Positions 13,097 to 28,000 of a DNA stretch of 64,000 nt are shown piece by piece. Each line of letters begins with the position of its first letter. The stretch's first letter is position 1. The DNA is taken from positions 310,001 through 374,000 of the forward strand of contig JAWPHD010000090.1 in NCBI GenBank assembly GCA_037043455.1, written 5' to 3'. Both the position numbers and the translations under genes were made by a program. Under the pieces are notes generated by a model that was not told the origin of the DNA, did not search any database, and saw nothing but the letters and a program-made list of their open reading frames with translations. The DNA comes from Cyrtodaria siliqua (Eukaryota; Mollusca; Bivalvia; Adapedonta; Hiatellidae).

Positions 13097-16000
13097 CTAT
13101 GTATAAATTATACACTAAAGTTAAATGTCTGAAATACTGGTAATTCTTTTTTAATGTCAAATTATATATATATTTCTTTTTTTACATATTTGTCGTTGCA
13201 AATAGATTTGATTTATCACACTAATGAAACTAGAAGCACCAATAGTGGTGTTTTTTTTTAAAATCTAAACCCTTAGCCCGCTGATGAGCAGCCAGACAGT
13301 GTAAACCCTGGTCAACCTGCGAGTTACTGCTATTTCACGTCTATCATGTGCGGTCAGTAAAAACCTACCTCATCCCCGCTCTAGCACAAGATGTAATGGG
13401 CTATTGCACGAATATCATGTGTTGTCAGTGTATACCTACCTCGTGTGGAAATCCACTCTGGCATAAACTGCTGCAGGCTATTTCACGTCTATCATGTGTT
13501 GTCAGTAAATACCTACCTCATGCCCACTCTGGCACAAGATTTAACGGGCTATTGCACGTATATCATGTACGGTCAGTATATACCTACCTCATGTGGAAAA
13601 CCACTCTGGCATACGCTGTTACGAGCTATTTCACACATATCACATGAGGACAGTTTCCATACTTGGGTTGCAATGCTGTACTCCTCCATCAAAGCTTCCT
13701 GAATTCATAAAACAACAACAAATATCACGACTGCTCCGCAAAAACTCGGTTATATTGCAATGGGCAACCCAGAGAGATTGATGAATGAGAGCGAGGATTA
13801 TGTGCTGGTAAATATAGCAAGATCATGGGTTGATTTGTTTGTTTTTTGTTTGGGGATTATGCGTCTCCGTGGTCAAGGGGTTAATGACATCGCGTTGTAA
13901 ACCTTTTCACCTCTCACCGCTGTGGGTTCGAATCCTACTGGGAGCTCAACTTGTAAGTGAGGATGTGTCAATTCTTGCAGATGGAGGGAGGTGTACAGTA
14001 CTGGTTCTATCCAGGAAAAGTGGCAGACCACCTCCACCACAAAAAAATCGACTGTCAAATATAACCTTACATGTGTTGAAAATGACGTAAAACAACGTAC
14101 AAACAAAAGCAAATTGTTTGGTGTTTAACGTCATTTTTCAGACCATTCAAGGCTATGTTTGATGGTCAATTTTTAGTGGTGGAGGCACACTGCCCATTTA
14201 ATCCTTGGTAGAACCAGTACTGTATACCTCCTGCCAACCACAAGAATCAACACTTTCTCACGTACAAGTCGAGCTCCCAGTGGGATACGAACATGCAGCA
14301 GTGAGAGGCCAAAAGTTTTCCAATGGAGCGTATTTTCCCTCTTGACCACAGAGACACTGTTGTGCGTTGCATTCTCACAGGAGGAGATATCTAGCATGAC
14401 GGGGAGGATAATACGAAGGCATGGCAAGATTGCGATTTGAAACCCCAGTGGATGGAGGTAAATAGCATCTAGAAATTACATCAAGAAATGTCACCAGTAT
14501 GTGACAAATGCCCCGATAAAGGTTTTCTTATTAAAATAATTCCTACATCTTTAAAATTATATGCACAACACACCTTCTGATCCTGCTAAAAAAGTGTGTG
14601 TATTTTGATGGTTATTCAGGCCTATAGCTAACGGAGGCACACCAAGGCAGTTGCCTCGGTAGACATTTTGGGAATGTACAAAATAAGTTGTTTTGCATAT
14701 AAACAACTTCCATATCAATTAATAATCATTATAGATCATTCACAAAAAAAGGTCTTGCTTTAAATTGAAAAAAACATGTAAAAATCAAATATTTTCGGTG
14801 TGGTGGTCGGGAGTGCCTGCCACCGTACCTCCATAGAAAGGGATTGCCTCGGTTAAATTTCAGGGCTAAATTTCAGGGCGGGCTAAGGGCCTGTTATCCC
14901 TTCAGAAATGGTAGATATCACTAAAATTTTATCAAGAACTGTATTTTCAATAGTATAGGGGAGACAACCTTTTTAAGTACTTTGAAAACTGATTCCATGA
15001 ATACTGGTTCGGCTTAATAGCAGTAGGAGGAGAAAATGCCGACCAACACAAATATATTCGAACCATTGGGTTTAATAATGGTTAACACGACAGAACCCCC
15101 ACTCCCCTGCATGTGTATATGCTGGAGTTATTTTTTCGGGCAGAACTAACTTAAAGGCTCATTATTCCCAAATAATGGTGGTAATAATTAGGTGGAGTGC
15201 GTGGTCCATTCAAATTATCGTCGTAATACTTTCTTGAAAAGCTTCAAATGTAAGGAATCACGACTGAACTTATTTCTATTTACATCTTGGTCTATATTTA
15301 GAACAGGAAAAACTAATACCTGTACTTTCGTGTTATCGTCATCGTCATATCGATCATATTACATCTTATAATTTCATTTCAATTTACTGTTATTATGCTA
15401 ATCATAGGCTTTTGTTATGTTTCATTATGTTGTTCATTTTACAGTGATTACAATGCCATCTTTGTGGCCCATGACTGGAAAATATAGTTATTCATTCTTG
15501 GTCTATTTTTAGAACAGGTTAAACTAATGTCTGTACTTTCCATGTTATTGTCGTCGTCATATCGATCGCGTGTATGTGGGTCTGAGTAGGTACACCTTAT
15601 ATAAAAACACTAGCAAATAAAAGCGCGTAGATGATCATGATACGGCCGCTAAAATGGCAGACGAACCCAAAATGAAACATAACGCCAGTTAACTTCCTTT
15701 TTTTGCTGACCAATCCACCGAAGAAGATGTCTAATCAACTAATAACGAATGTCTATCTGACATCACATGGTCTATTCATCAAAATGCATGTCCAAAAAAT
15801 ATGACCCCTATATTTACAAAATGACCCCCAGTTAATTCCATAGGGGGTCAAGGATGACCCCTAAAAAATTGAGACCTGCAGAAACACTGCATTGGTAGAG
15901 TGTTGAACTCCAGGTCGAGATGTCATGGGTTTGATCCTCGTCATGGCCATGTTATTTATCCTTGAGCAAGATAATTAAACCACATTGCTTAGTACTGGTT

Positions 16001-19000
16001 CCCAGGAAGCCATGGAGAGTGATAAATGTAAGTTGCAAGAACTTGTTTCACAATCGATGTAAAATAAATATTTAAGCTATTCCGAAATAATGCATGTTTG
16101 CCATAAAATATACACTGTCTGAACTATCATACTGTTATTTACTACTTCTTGGCGAGATTGCAATTTTATAAATGAGACAGGAGTCGGCATATTGTCATGG
16201 TCTTCATTTAGAATTTAGTTATGTTAACAATTTAAAAATCAATGCATACAAAGGCATAAAAAATCTGATGTAGGGAAACCACGAACTACGCAGACAAATG
16301 TACATACAATATAAGCAGAGTTCAATATGGTTTAATGGCTTTGATATAAAATTTTGCAGTTTAGGTGCTTTAAACATATAAATACATAAGCCAGAATTTG
16401 CTTTAAGCTATAATATGACATAATTCTTACCTTGGTAAAATGGAACTGCAGTGGATCATCCGTGGACAACGAGACATTGAGGCCCCTGGCAAAGTATTCT
16501 GGCAATGGGTTACGTTGGTAGTTCAGGAAGAGGGAGTTGTTACTCAGCGGAGACATGGCAATACCCACGTGGGCAAGGTAGTACAAGTATTGTAACACTG
16601 GGGCCTTGAAAATGAGAAAACAGAGCTGTCATCCTTTGGGGTGGCTAATATACCCCTGCTGCTACCGTTTGGGTAAAGATAAATCATCACGTGATGTGAG
16701 GATAACCCAATATAAATCACTTGAAATTTGATTACTTTTATTAGCCACACTGAATTTTCTTTAGCCTGTGACTATCTGGCTAATGCTTTGCCTAGAAATT
16801 CATGATCCTTCACAGAGTCATCAAGCCTCTGACCAAGTCATTTAACCAATTAGAACTAGAGGTTGTTTTTAGTAAAAACAGATGTCTCCCCCACTGTGAA
16901 AAGGGCTATAAATCTGCCAAAAATCATTCAACTGAAACATGACGACGATATTTGCAACTAGGCTTGGCAATGACGACAGACAGACAACAGATAGACAGCA
17001 CAAAAACTATACGTCTCCCCTCCACAAAGTGGGGAAGACATAATTGCATCAGGTATTTACACCTGTTGATAAAGCACACACTGTCCCACCAACCTAATTT
17101 ACAGCAGAACACACGGTAAATGTTATGTGGTCAAATTAACCTTAGACAATGGTGGGCAAAGTTTACTTATATTTACACATCTATCATGTCTATGGATTAT
17201 TGTAAAATGTATAATTTTTTTGAGCATTTTTAATCAAAGGTTTATCATTCAATATAAAGATATTACAAAGAAAATCTTTTTTTTTTGATTTTCGCAATCA
17301 TTAATTCTTTAATTAAACCTTCTTTGATATTTTAGATTTTCCTTCAAACACAATGTCTACTGTCAATGTAGTATGAGCACCATAACCTACTATGACGAGA
17401 CCAGGGACGTTTGATATCAGGTTCTATGAAGGAAAATCTAAAAACCAAATAGAAATTAAATCAGAAGTTACTACTGTACCTTTCTGAGGAGGAGACCGTG
17501 AGCGATGCTGTCGGCGAACATGAAGCCCGCCACGAGATGCGTCACATTGCCCGCCTCGCCACAATGGGGACGCAGCACAAGTGTGTTAAAGCCTCGCTCC
17601 CTTGAAGATAGAAGCAATACAATATTTTTTATGAAATAATCAAAGGTCTCAAGTTATAATATATGCAATATGAACTAGAGGTAGGTTTTTAGTAAAAACA
17701 GAGGTCTCCTCCCCCTGGTGAATGGGCAATAAATTCACAAAAAAATCATTTGACTGGAACACAACAATGATATGCAAAACTAAGCTTGAAATCCGACCAG
17801 AGGTTCAGGAGAACTACTTTGGACAAAGTTTGTGTATTAAAGCCTTTAATGGGCCATAACTCTGCCAACTAGAACTATCACTGAAGGTGATGAATACCCC
17901 CGCTTTTTTGCTCTAGCCGATGATGGGCAAAATCAAGAATAATAAATGTCTAAAATATCTGTTAATTTTTTAATGTGAAAGAAATTCTAATTAAAACAAA
18001 AGTCCATAATTCTGTAAAAAAAAATTGCAGAATCGAAAAACCATTATTTAATGCAGAGACGCATCATGATAGATGTAATAACAATCCATGAAAAGTGTTA
18101 AAGTGAAGCCATATGTCTTAACAGGTCATTATACAAAATTACAGTGGGAAATTCTAAGTCAAACAAAGGGCCATAACTAAAATAAATTAGGCAATCAAAG
18201 ATGGGTGATGTAGAGGGACATAAGGGCATCAGTTTTTATGAGTATATAAAGTTTGGGAACAATCCATTCCAAAGTGTTTGAGATATGCAAGTATTAAAAA
18301 TGTGTTACGCGACGCGATACGCTGGGACAAAAATGTGTGACGTGACGGGACGCGATGCAACATTGGGGACAACGTGGTTCCTATATAGCCCACGCTCATT
18401 TATATGGAACACGACAAAGATATGTGCAACAAGGCTTGGTACTGATCATCCCTGCCAAGTTTCACATTTCCAATGTGTGTAGAAACTTGACCCATGAGCA
18501 ACTGAGGGCGGAGCTAGAAACTGTATGTCAGAGCTATCAATGATTATTTCATGCCTTTTTTTAAGACTTGGCAAGTGTTTCGAAATCAAGTTCTATATTC
18601 ACAGGAATGGAAAACAAAGTGTTGTGAAAAACATGGTTATGCTATTTTATTTTGTAGCAACATAAACACACACCAATATCAGCATTGTTTCCTTAAAAAG
18701 GATATTTAATCCAGAAACTTTGTTTATGAAGGAACAGGAAGTTACCTTCTGAAGTGGTTTAGGACCACAAGATTGGATAATATAGATTATGAAGGAACAG
18801 AAAGTTACCTTATGAATGGCTGATGACCACACAATTGGAGAATATGGATTATGAAGGAACAGGAAGTTACCTTCTGAAGTGGTTGATGACCATAAAATTG
18901 GAGAATATGGATTATGAAGGAACAGGAAGTAAAATTGGAGAATATGGATTATGAAGGAACAGGAAGTTACCTTCTGAAGTGGTTAAGTACCACAAGGTTG

Positions 19001-22000
19001 GATAATATGGATTATGAAGGAACAGAAAGTTACCTTCTGAAGTGGTTGATGACCACAAAATTGGAGAATATGGATTATGAAGGAACAGAAAGTTACTTTC
19101 TGAAGTGGTTGATGAACATAAAATTGGAGAATATGGATTATGAAGGAACAGGAAGTAAAATTGGAGAATATGGATTATGAAGGAACAGGAAGTTACCTTC
19201 TGAAGTGGTTAAGTACCACAAGGTTGGATAATATGGATTATGAAGGAACTGGAAATTACTTTCTGAAGTGGTTGATGACCACACAATTGGAGAATATAGA
19301 TTATGAAGGAACAGAAAGTTACCTTATGAAGTGGTTGATGACCACACAATTGGAGAATATGGATTATGAGGAAACAGGATGTTACTTTCTGAAGTGGTTA
19401 AGGACCACAAGATTGGAGTAGATTAATTATCAGGGAACTTGAATTTGACCACAAAGTTGGAGAATATGGATTATGAGGGAACAGGAAGTTACCTTCTGAA
19501 ATGTTTAAGGACCACAAAGTTGGAGAATATGGATTATGAGGGAACATGAAGTTACCTTCTGAAATGGTTAAGGACCACAAAGTTGGAGAATATGGATTAT
19601 GAGGGAACAGGAAGTTAAGGACCATAATATTGGAGAATATGGATTATGAACAGGAAGTTACCGTCTGAAGTGGTTAAGGACCACACCGTTGGATAATATG
19701 GATTATGAGGGAACAGGAAGTTACCTTCTGAAGTGGTTAAGGATCACAAAGTTGGAGAATATGGATTATGAGGGAACAGGAAGTTACCTTCTGAAATGGT
19801 TAAGGACCACAAAGTTGGAGAATAAGGATTATGAGGGAACATGAAGTTACCTTCTTAAATGGTTAAGGACCACAAAGTTTGAGAATATGGTTTATGAGGG
19901 AACAGGAAGTTAAGGACCATAATATTGGAGAATATGGATTATGAACAGGAAGCTACCGTCTGAAGTGGTTAAGGACCACAACGTTGAAGAATGTGGATTA
20001 TGAGGGAACAGTAAGTTACCTTCTGAAGTGGTTAAGGACCACAAGGTTGGAGAATAGGTACTATAAGGGAACAGAAAAGTACCTTCTGAAGTGGTTAAGG
20101 ACCATAATATTGGAGAATATGGATTATGAAGGAACAGGAAGTTACCTTCTGAAGTGGTTTAGGACCACAAGGTTGGAGTACATGTAGTAGATGTAGTAGC
20201 TGTAGGGCGGGTTCTCCATCTGGGTCCAATCCTCGGGCAGGGGCGTGTCCCCATCAAACCTGATATGTTCTGTCTTAGATTCGTCATCAACCGAGTCTAA
20301 GCCTGTCACCTGTGACATAAATTACAGTAGTATTTAAGTTATAGACCTGAAAATTAGATGGAAAATAATTACTTGTATGTAAGAATGTTCTGTTCAGGCA
20401 CAATTCAGCCACAATATTCATGCATTTATCAAGCACTACACAGTTTTCGAGTTACGCTCCAGAAACAATTATTTTGACACGTTTATTAGCTTGTTACTTT
20501 CATTTTACAATTGTACACATTTGGTATAAATAGCAGGAAAGAATTAATCTGGGTATTCTACAAATTCAAACAATTATATATATTTAAAAAATTTATTTAG
20601 AAAGCCCGGCTTCCATCCAGGAAGCTTAATTGTGAACAAACTGACTTCCAGTCCAAAGAGAGTCAGCACTCTATGCTATGACCACATCTCATTCACAGAG
20701 TTTAATACTATATTGCAAACTCAACAATTACGACATATCATATAATTAAAATGTGTGACAGGGGATGGTCCTCCCTGACTCCTGTTCCACCACCACAAAA
20801 GGAGAATATATGGGTAATCTAAAGATGGCTGAAAATGAGTAGATAAAAATATCCAAAAACTTACATAATGCAGGAAGGCGTGCAGTTCTGGATGTGACTT
20901 GGGGTCGTTGGTGACTTCAAAGAGTGGCATGAAAATATTCTCTAAAATGTCCTGGAAGTTCTTCACCAGCTTGTTACTTCTGTATACGTCACTGTTTGCA
21001 ACAATATGTATCACACATTTATAACCATTATTATGATTAAACTACCTATGATGTTTTCTTCTTAAGCCGATACATGATTTTTCTACCACGGGTCATACAG
21101 TAATATCTTGGTGAAACTCCAGTCAAATACCCCGGCCATCTACCCCTTACAAAATAATTAGTTTCAAGCTTCTTATCCATGACAAAGTCTTGAATGACCA
21201 CTTCACAACGCCCTCCTCTACCTGCACCCCTACCTTCACCTTCTCCCCAAAAGAAAAATTAAAACTTTTCACTTCACCCCTATACTTCTATCCAGACAAT
21301 TAACATACCTTTTTGGGGGATAATAGTGTTAACTTAGGTGTAATACAATCATGTCAATAAATATTACCCGTAATAATGATTACCTAACAAAAGCTGTCCG
21401 GTGCTCGACTTTTCGAGGACTTGTCTATTTATTGGGTAACTCAGTTGAGAAAGGGGCACAATTCTGTAAAATTCATAACAGAGTTATGGCACTTGTTTGT
21501 ACTATCTCCTCTTATGTGCAAAGTTTCTATCAAGCAGTTTTTGAGAAATGAGCTAACCGAAAAAGGTTAACGAAGAAATTGACTAAGTACAAAAAGGGAC
21601 ATAACTTTGTCAAAATAGGTTGAAGAGTTATGTGACTTGCGCACGACATGTTATCTATCTATACTGAATAAATGTGTGAAGTTTCTTTGAATTTTGTCAT
21701 GCAGTTTCTGAGATAAAAGCTTACCAAAAAAGGTAAACTAACGGTAACGCCAACGCCGGGGCGACTAGAATAGCTGGACTTTTCGCAGAAGAATTGATGT
21801 CTCAAGAAACTTTGTTATATAAATATCTCAATTTATTGAATATGTATAAATAGTATAGTTAAAAATATCAAAAAGAAAGTAGGACACACAACCACATAAT
21901 CCAGCAACCGTTCCTCAGTAATCGGATTGCAAATTATCTTTTAGGTCAACCTAATGCCTTGAGGAGGACCAAGTAGATTGGTACCCACTATTACTCTTCT

Positions 22001-25000
22001 GGTACCCGAAATCACGTTCATGATTGCAGAATTAACAACCACACTGTATAAGGCAATCACAATGTAGATAAGTGGGATATGACGATGAAAATTCTATAAA
22101 TAAGAGGTGTCGGACACACAATGAACAGAGATAATTATTTAGGTTAACTATGTCACAATAGGAAAACTTCTAGACCACTCAACTGATGAAGATTTCAATT
22201 AATGGGTTTCATGTCTCATTCAAAAAGTAAAGATACGCATAAAAGTGGGTATGTCAAATGCGTAAAAGAGAACAGAGGTCTGTGAATGAGTGAATGAATA
22301 GAGAAGAGATCTTATCGCAACAGTCTACATCATGGGGTATATAACGACTGAAGTGTTTTCTCAATATTCCTTAAATCATTTCTGAATATTACTTAAATCA
22401 TTTCTGAATATTACTTTAATCACTGAATATTACTTAAATAATTTTGGCATCGACCTAGGGAGTGTGAGGGATGTTTTTGTGACCCCATGTATTTTGCTAA
22501 AACTGCAACAGAATCAGTTTAAAAAGAGAGTTATTAAACAGTACCTTTGATTAAGAATTTTTGTTGCCATTTTAAACTTTTATTACAAAAATCTTTGCCA
22601 CACCACCTGACCTTAAATCATGGTTATACACATGGTTACAACCTCCTAGACACTTTCTTTAATTAAGGATATTTGTTGCTTTTTTTGACATTATTTCAAA
22701 ACTTTAGCCCCACCACCTGACCTGAATCATGGTAATACGCGTCATTGGCATTTTTTTTACAAGGAGTATGTGCGCTTATGGTTAACCCCACTGATATTGT
22801 ACTTACAACAGATACAAATCAGAAATAAAATAATCATGAATATGAGATTACACAACACATCCTTTAATATGTTAAGATCTGTATCAAAAAAATAATAATA
22901 CAAACTTGATAAATATGTGAACTAACCCTTTCGCTGCCACAGTCGAAAATATTGATTTTAATGACCAGTGTAAACCCAGATGAACATGCACATTAGTGCA
23001 GGCTGATCAGGGTTTACACTGATAGTCACTCAGTAAGAATGTTTTCCGTAACATTTTATACATAAAATAGCACTAGCAGGTTTGAATTCAAATTTAGTAG
23101 ACGACATGTGAAATTTGGCAGCAAAAGGATTTATCAATACACATTTTTATCAAGTCTGTATTTATTGCTCAAGTGTTACGCAATGTTTAGATAAAAGTGT
23201 AAACATATTAAACTGTAAAATAAAAAATCATGATTATTTTATTGTTGTTTTTTTATTTTAATATGCATTTTTAATTGGGATAACACATAAGGGGACATAA
23301 TCCTTCAACATTTTTGCTGCTGTTTTTACTTCATTTGACTTTATTTCAAAAACATATGTCCTACCACCTGACCTGCAATCATGGTGGTGTCACCTAGACA
23401 GACTATGATAACTTACTATAATCTTGGGATCTGTATGAGCCATCGGACATTATCGGAGTAGACTTTGTTGTCGAGAGCCCACTTGGCCAGTTTGTCCCAC
23501 TCATCTCGAGACTTTCCGTAGATGGACAGACGGAACTCCGCATTCTGGTACTTGCTCTCCTCCAGGTCTTGGCACACTTCCTGTCAGAGGTCAGAGGTCA
23601 GGGATTAGTTTTAAGATGCTCATATCCGACCTGCATTTTGTCATTATTAACCTGCATTGCAACAAGAGGTCAATGACCTTGAAGCGCCCTAGGATGGCAC
23701 ACATTTCTGTGCAGAATGAAGGTCAGTGACCTTGAAGCGCCCTAGGATGGCACACATTACTGTGCAGAATGAAATTCCTTGTAAATAAGGCATCATTTTT
23801 AAGTGCATTCATTTTATTTTTGACCTCAAGAATAGAATTATCATTATATGTCAATTTGAAGCCAGACCCCTAGATCCCTAAGAAAAGCCCTTTGAAGTTA
23901 AACAAAGGTGATACATTCATCAAATTTAACATAAAACATGAGTCGTAATAAAAGGTCAAGGATGTTCATCTTGACCTACTTTTGGTTTCAATGTGTAATG
24001 CATGACCGTATGCATGTACGTTTGAAGTTGGAACAGTTAAGGTCACGCTATGAATGAGAAACCAGAGCTTTCAAAACGACTCAGTAAGCACGATATTTTC
24101 TCTGCAACTAGCATCTGTACCTAACCACTTCTGGCTGGTCCCATTATTATTACAACAAGGGGATACAATAACGACCTACCTAATTTGGTAACATCTACTG
24201 TTTCTTTCGAACACAATGAAAGCCCTGAGAAACATTCATGAGTGTGCTTTTCAGATATTTCAATTTCTTTCTAAAATATATTAATTTTAACGAAAAAAGT
24301 ATTAAGGACCTTTTTCCAGCCTATTGTCTTTACAGCGGGGAGAGAATTTGTATAGGTAACTGTAAAACACTATTCCACATACGACTGCACGAGAAAACGG
24401 TGGTATTTAATTCTGTATCAGATGATGAGAACCTAGTATTTCTTACTGTATTTCTATAATGTAAGCGATTCGCTTCAAAGGTACTTCTTGATTGTCTTCC
24501 TGGGTAGAACCAGTACTAAGCAATGCAGATAAAGTGTCTTGCTCAGGGACACAAGACATATGGTTATGGCTGGGATCGAACCCACGACTTTTGGATCATG
24601 GGTCCAGCGCTCTACCACCAGACCACAGCGCTCCACTAAACATTATGTCAATTTTGTATACAGCTTATGTATGAAGCCAAGATATTAAAACATACAGCAG
24701 GTGTTTCATTAGTTGTCTAAAAACAAAGAATTCAAAGTTTTATATTTGTGCAGCTTACTTAATTTGCTATTTTTTCTTCATAAAAGTGAAATTTGAAATA
24801 TTATATACTGTACGGCTCTACCCCAGATACTGTTCAATATACCAATGATTATTCAAAGAGAAAACTTAACTCGGGCCTCTGTTTATCAACCTGAGCTAAT
24901 CAGTCATCAGAGCTCTAGATAAGGAATTTACAATTTGACTTTTTTTACTCTTCATTTTCTAAAAGGTTTTTTTTTCTACATTTTGGGAACATAACCCATA

Positions 25001-28000
25001 CCCTCAAAATTGGGAATTTAAGCGCGATTTTTCATAAAATTGGGAAACAAAACAGTCAAAGATGTATTTCATAATTGTATCTTTCATGCTGTTTACAGTA
25101 CAACAAGATCAACAGAGGCATTTAAAAGCATTTCATATTCAATACTTGTCACATTTTTGCTACTTTTCAGTGTTTTTTTCCTTTTCTTCTTTCAATTGGA
25201 AATTTTCTTCTCAAAATTGGGAAAAAAAGATATGTTCTGTCATTGGGAATATGACCCAGTAACGGCTATAAAAACAGACAAAAAAAGAGCCCTGCTAATT
25301 TTTTATTTTTTTTTACCCCAATCATTTTTTCTTATCAATATTTTAGCCTTCAGTTTCCCTTCAATTACTAGTACTCAGAATTATTGTAAATTGGCACAGT
25401 TTCAACTCAACTGTCAACACTTTGGTCAATTAAATCAAACAATATTTGCCGAATGATTGACTCAGATTAAACAGCTTCATTCATGGAAAGGTAACTTTTA
25501 TTATATTAATGTTTTGATCGATGTTTATACTTTTTTTCACCAGAGAACGCTTTTACTTGAAGGTATGTTTTCATATTTTTAGGGGGAAAAAATGACAGGA
25601 TATAGATACACAGACTGGATTACAGTATCTATTAATTACACATTGTTTCATCATGTTTTAAGAAGCAAGCATAAACCCCAAACCAGTCTATGAAGTGTTT
25701 GTATTGTCAAGCACAGATTTGTTCTTAATATGTTCTAATCGAGTCTTACATCATATAGTACATGAACATATTCTACACACAAGTGACGAGTACAGAACAG
25801 TTCGACAATAGAACTAACCATACATTCTGTAGCTGGAGAGCTGGAAAATATGTTAAATGTTGTATATTTATGTTTCACTACTCATTGAAATAAATCTTAT
25901 GTGTTTTTCTAAAAAAAAAATACGTTTTTAATCAATAGAACAAAATCTTTTGCATTTTTTTGGCTCATTTATTTGCTTAAATTACGCAGATATGCAGCTT
26001 TTCCAGAGCTTTGGGTCATGCATGTAGCATGTAAGCAGTAAATAAGGAAGCTTTCCATGCCTTTTCAATGATAAATTAGAACTGGAAAATATGTCCTTAA
26101 ATATAACCAACTAAGTTTAAAAGGTCGACAAGCACAATGAGGGATTAATATCACTCAATTATCACGATATATACAGTTTAATTAAACTATATATTATATA
26201 TTCTGCGATGAATTTCTTTCCAATCGTCAATATTTTTAGACCAGTTTGCCTTTTTACACTAGTTTGCACGAGAACGCCAAGACGACTTTACGTCATACAA
26301 ACAAAAGAAGTGGAACCGGAACTCTTCGTTAATTTCCGTAATCAGTATTTCCTAGTGGCAGAATCTGACGAAGACGTCCGTAAAACAATCGAAACGTCAT
26401 TTGGCGTTCCCGCCACTGACGGAAAAGGCTTTTCTATTCCCAGTATTTCCTATACAAATCACAGACAAATATTTAATATAAAATTCTATACGGTTTAACC
26501 CACCTTCATGAGATCTGCAAAGTATACTCCACCGATGTAGTTGTCTGTCTTTATGAATATCTCCCTCAGTCTGCTCTCCCCGACAGGGTTGTACTTAGCG
26601 TTGAACTTGTCGAACCTGTGGAACGTGTTTCTGTCCTTAATAACCAAGAAATAAAATAATTGATAAAACAGGTCCCATAAATGCGATTTATAGAGGCTCT
26701 TAAACAGACACAATCTTGAGGTATTTATTGAGTGTATGTGTAATTTGAAGGTTTATAGTCCCTCCAGCATATAACCAAAGGAGGATCCCCAAGGATGGCT
26801 ATTAGTTATGTACTTTTTTCTTTCTTTCCTGGGGTGGCGCAGTCGGTAGCGCGGTGGATTTGTAACCGGAAGCCCCGGGTTCAATCCTCCGTGGTGCCAC
26901 TGAGTTTCGTCGGTGTTTTCTTCAGCAAGACACTTTCACTTAGCCTCGTCCGTCGGATGGGGACGTAAACCGGGCGGTCCCGTGTATCGGTCTATCCTCC
27001 GAGCACGTTAAAGAACCATAGGAATCTATTCGATAATAAGAGTAGGGCATGGTTCCTGCATACCTATGTATCCCTCCGCTCTCTGGGGCGGCTCTAAATA
27101 ACCTATACTGTGTTGATGAGCCGTTAAACAACATTCAATTCTTTCTTTTTTGTGCTTAGTGGTGGATTTTCTACATGTGGGGACCTCGGTTTTAAGTCTC
27201 ATCGGAAGGTCTGGTAAGGTGGCAAATAATTTTTAAATATTTTGACAACCAGAATTCGGTCATGGCCAGGACAGAATGTGCAATCCACTGGTTACTACAC
27301 CATGATGTTTAGTACGGAAAAATAAAACAAAGTTTGTTTTAAACATATTTTATTTTTGATTAAAATACATTTTGATTATTCTGATTATTTTACAGCATGA
27401 TATTTGTACATAACAGAACAAAAGGAATTATAATGAAAGTAAAATACGTATGATGTTCTTCTCCTAACGAAAACAAAGTCTGCTTTATTATGTAAACAAA
27501 GAAATGTATTCACTGTGCTTTATCAATAGGTGCTTGCTTTTTCTTGTTTGCATCTGGAAAACCATCGTTACACTGTATATTTACCATCTTTAGACCATCA
27601 CCATTGTATGATGTGCACACAAGTAAGAAAATGTTTTGACACTAATATCTCCAAATCAACTGCCCTACCTGCTGGTTTTATTGCCTATAGCACTGGTTTA
27701 AAATATCAGATATAGGCATTGACTACAGTTTTCAATAAGTGGAGGAAAATATAACAAGAACAAGAAAAAGCAAGTGGCTATTAATAAAACACCTAGCTAT
27801 GTTTGTATGTTCGTTTATTATTTGGTCCCTGACCCAGCATTATATTTCCATGATTAAGAAGATTGACCACCTCCTACCTGCCCTTATAGACAGACCTTTT
27901 TAAAAATGTTTCTTTACTTCATAATCAAACAATTTTAAGACAACGAATACCATCTAAAATGTTTATAACTGATGTATTATTATGGAAACCATTTTAATAG

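Larger units (their letters stand above)
13699..16430 (-). other. AMPD intron with SINEs and duplicated segments
   Basis: 2.7-kb intron. Besides the SINEs listed separately it has a direct repeat of about 70 bases (15288-15360 and 15497-15570; tatcgatc and ggtctat..ttagaacagg). No other gene seen. Confidence 0.6.

Noticed and set aside
18914..20187. Plus-strand open frames with repeated NMDYEGTxSYLLKWL
   Set aside because: Antisense of the 63-bp exon/donor array in the AMPD intron.
25040..25456. 138-codon plus-strand frame
   Set aside because: Low-complexity, F/S/L-rich translation of T-rich intron sequence; no splice or family support.
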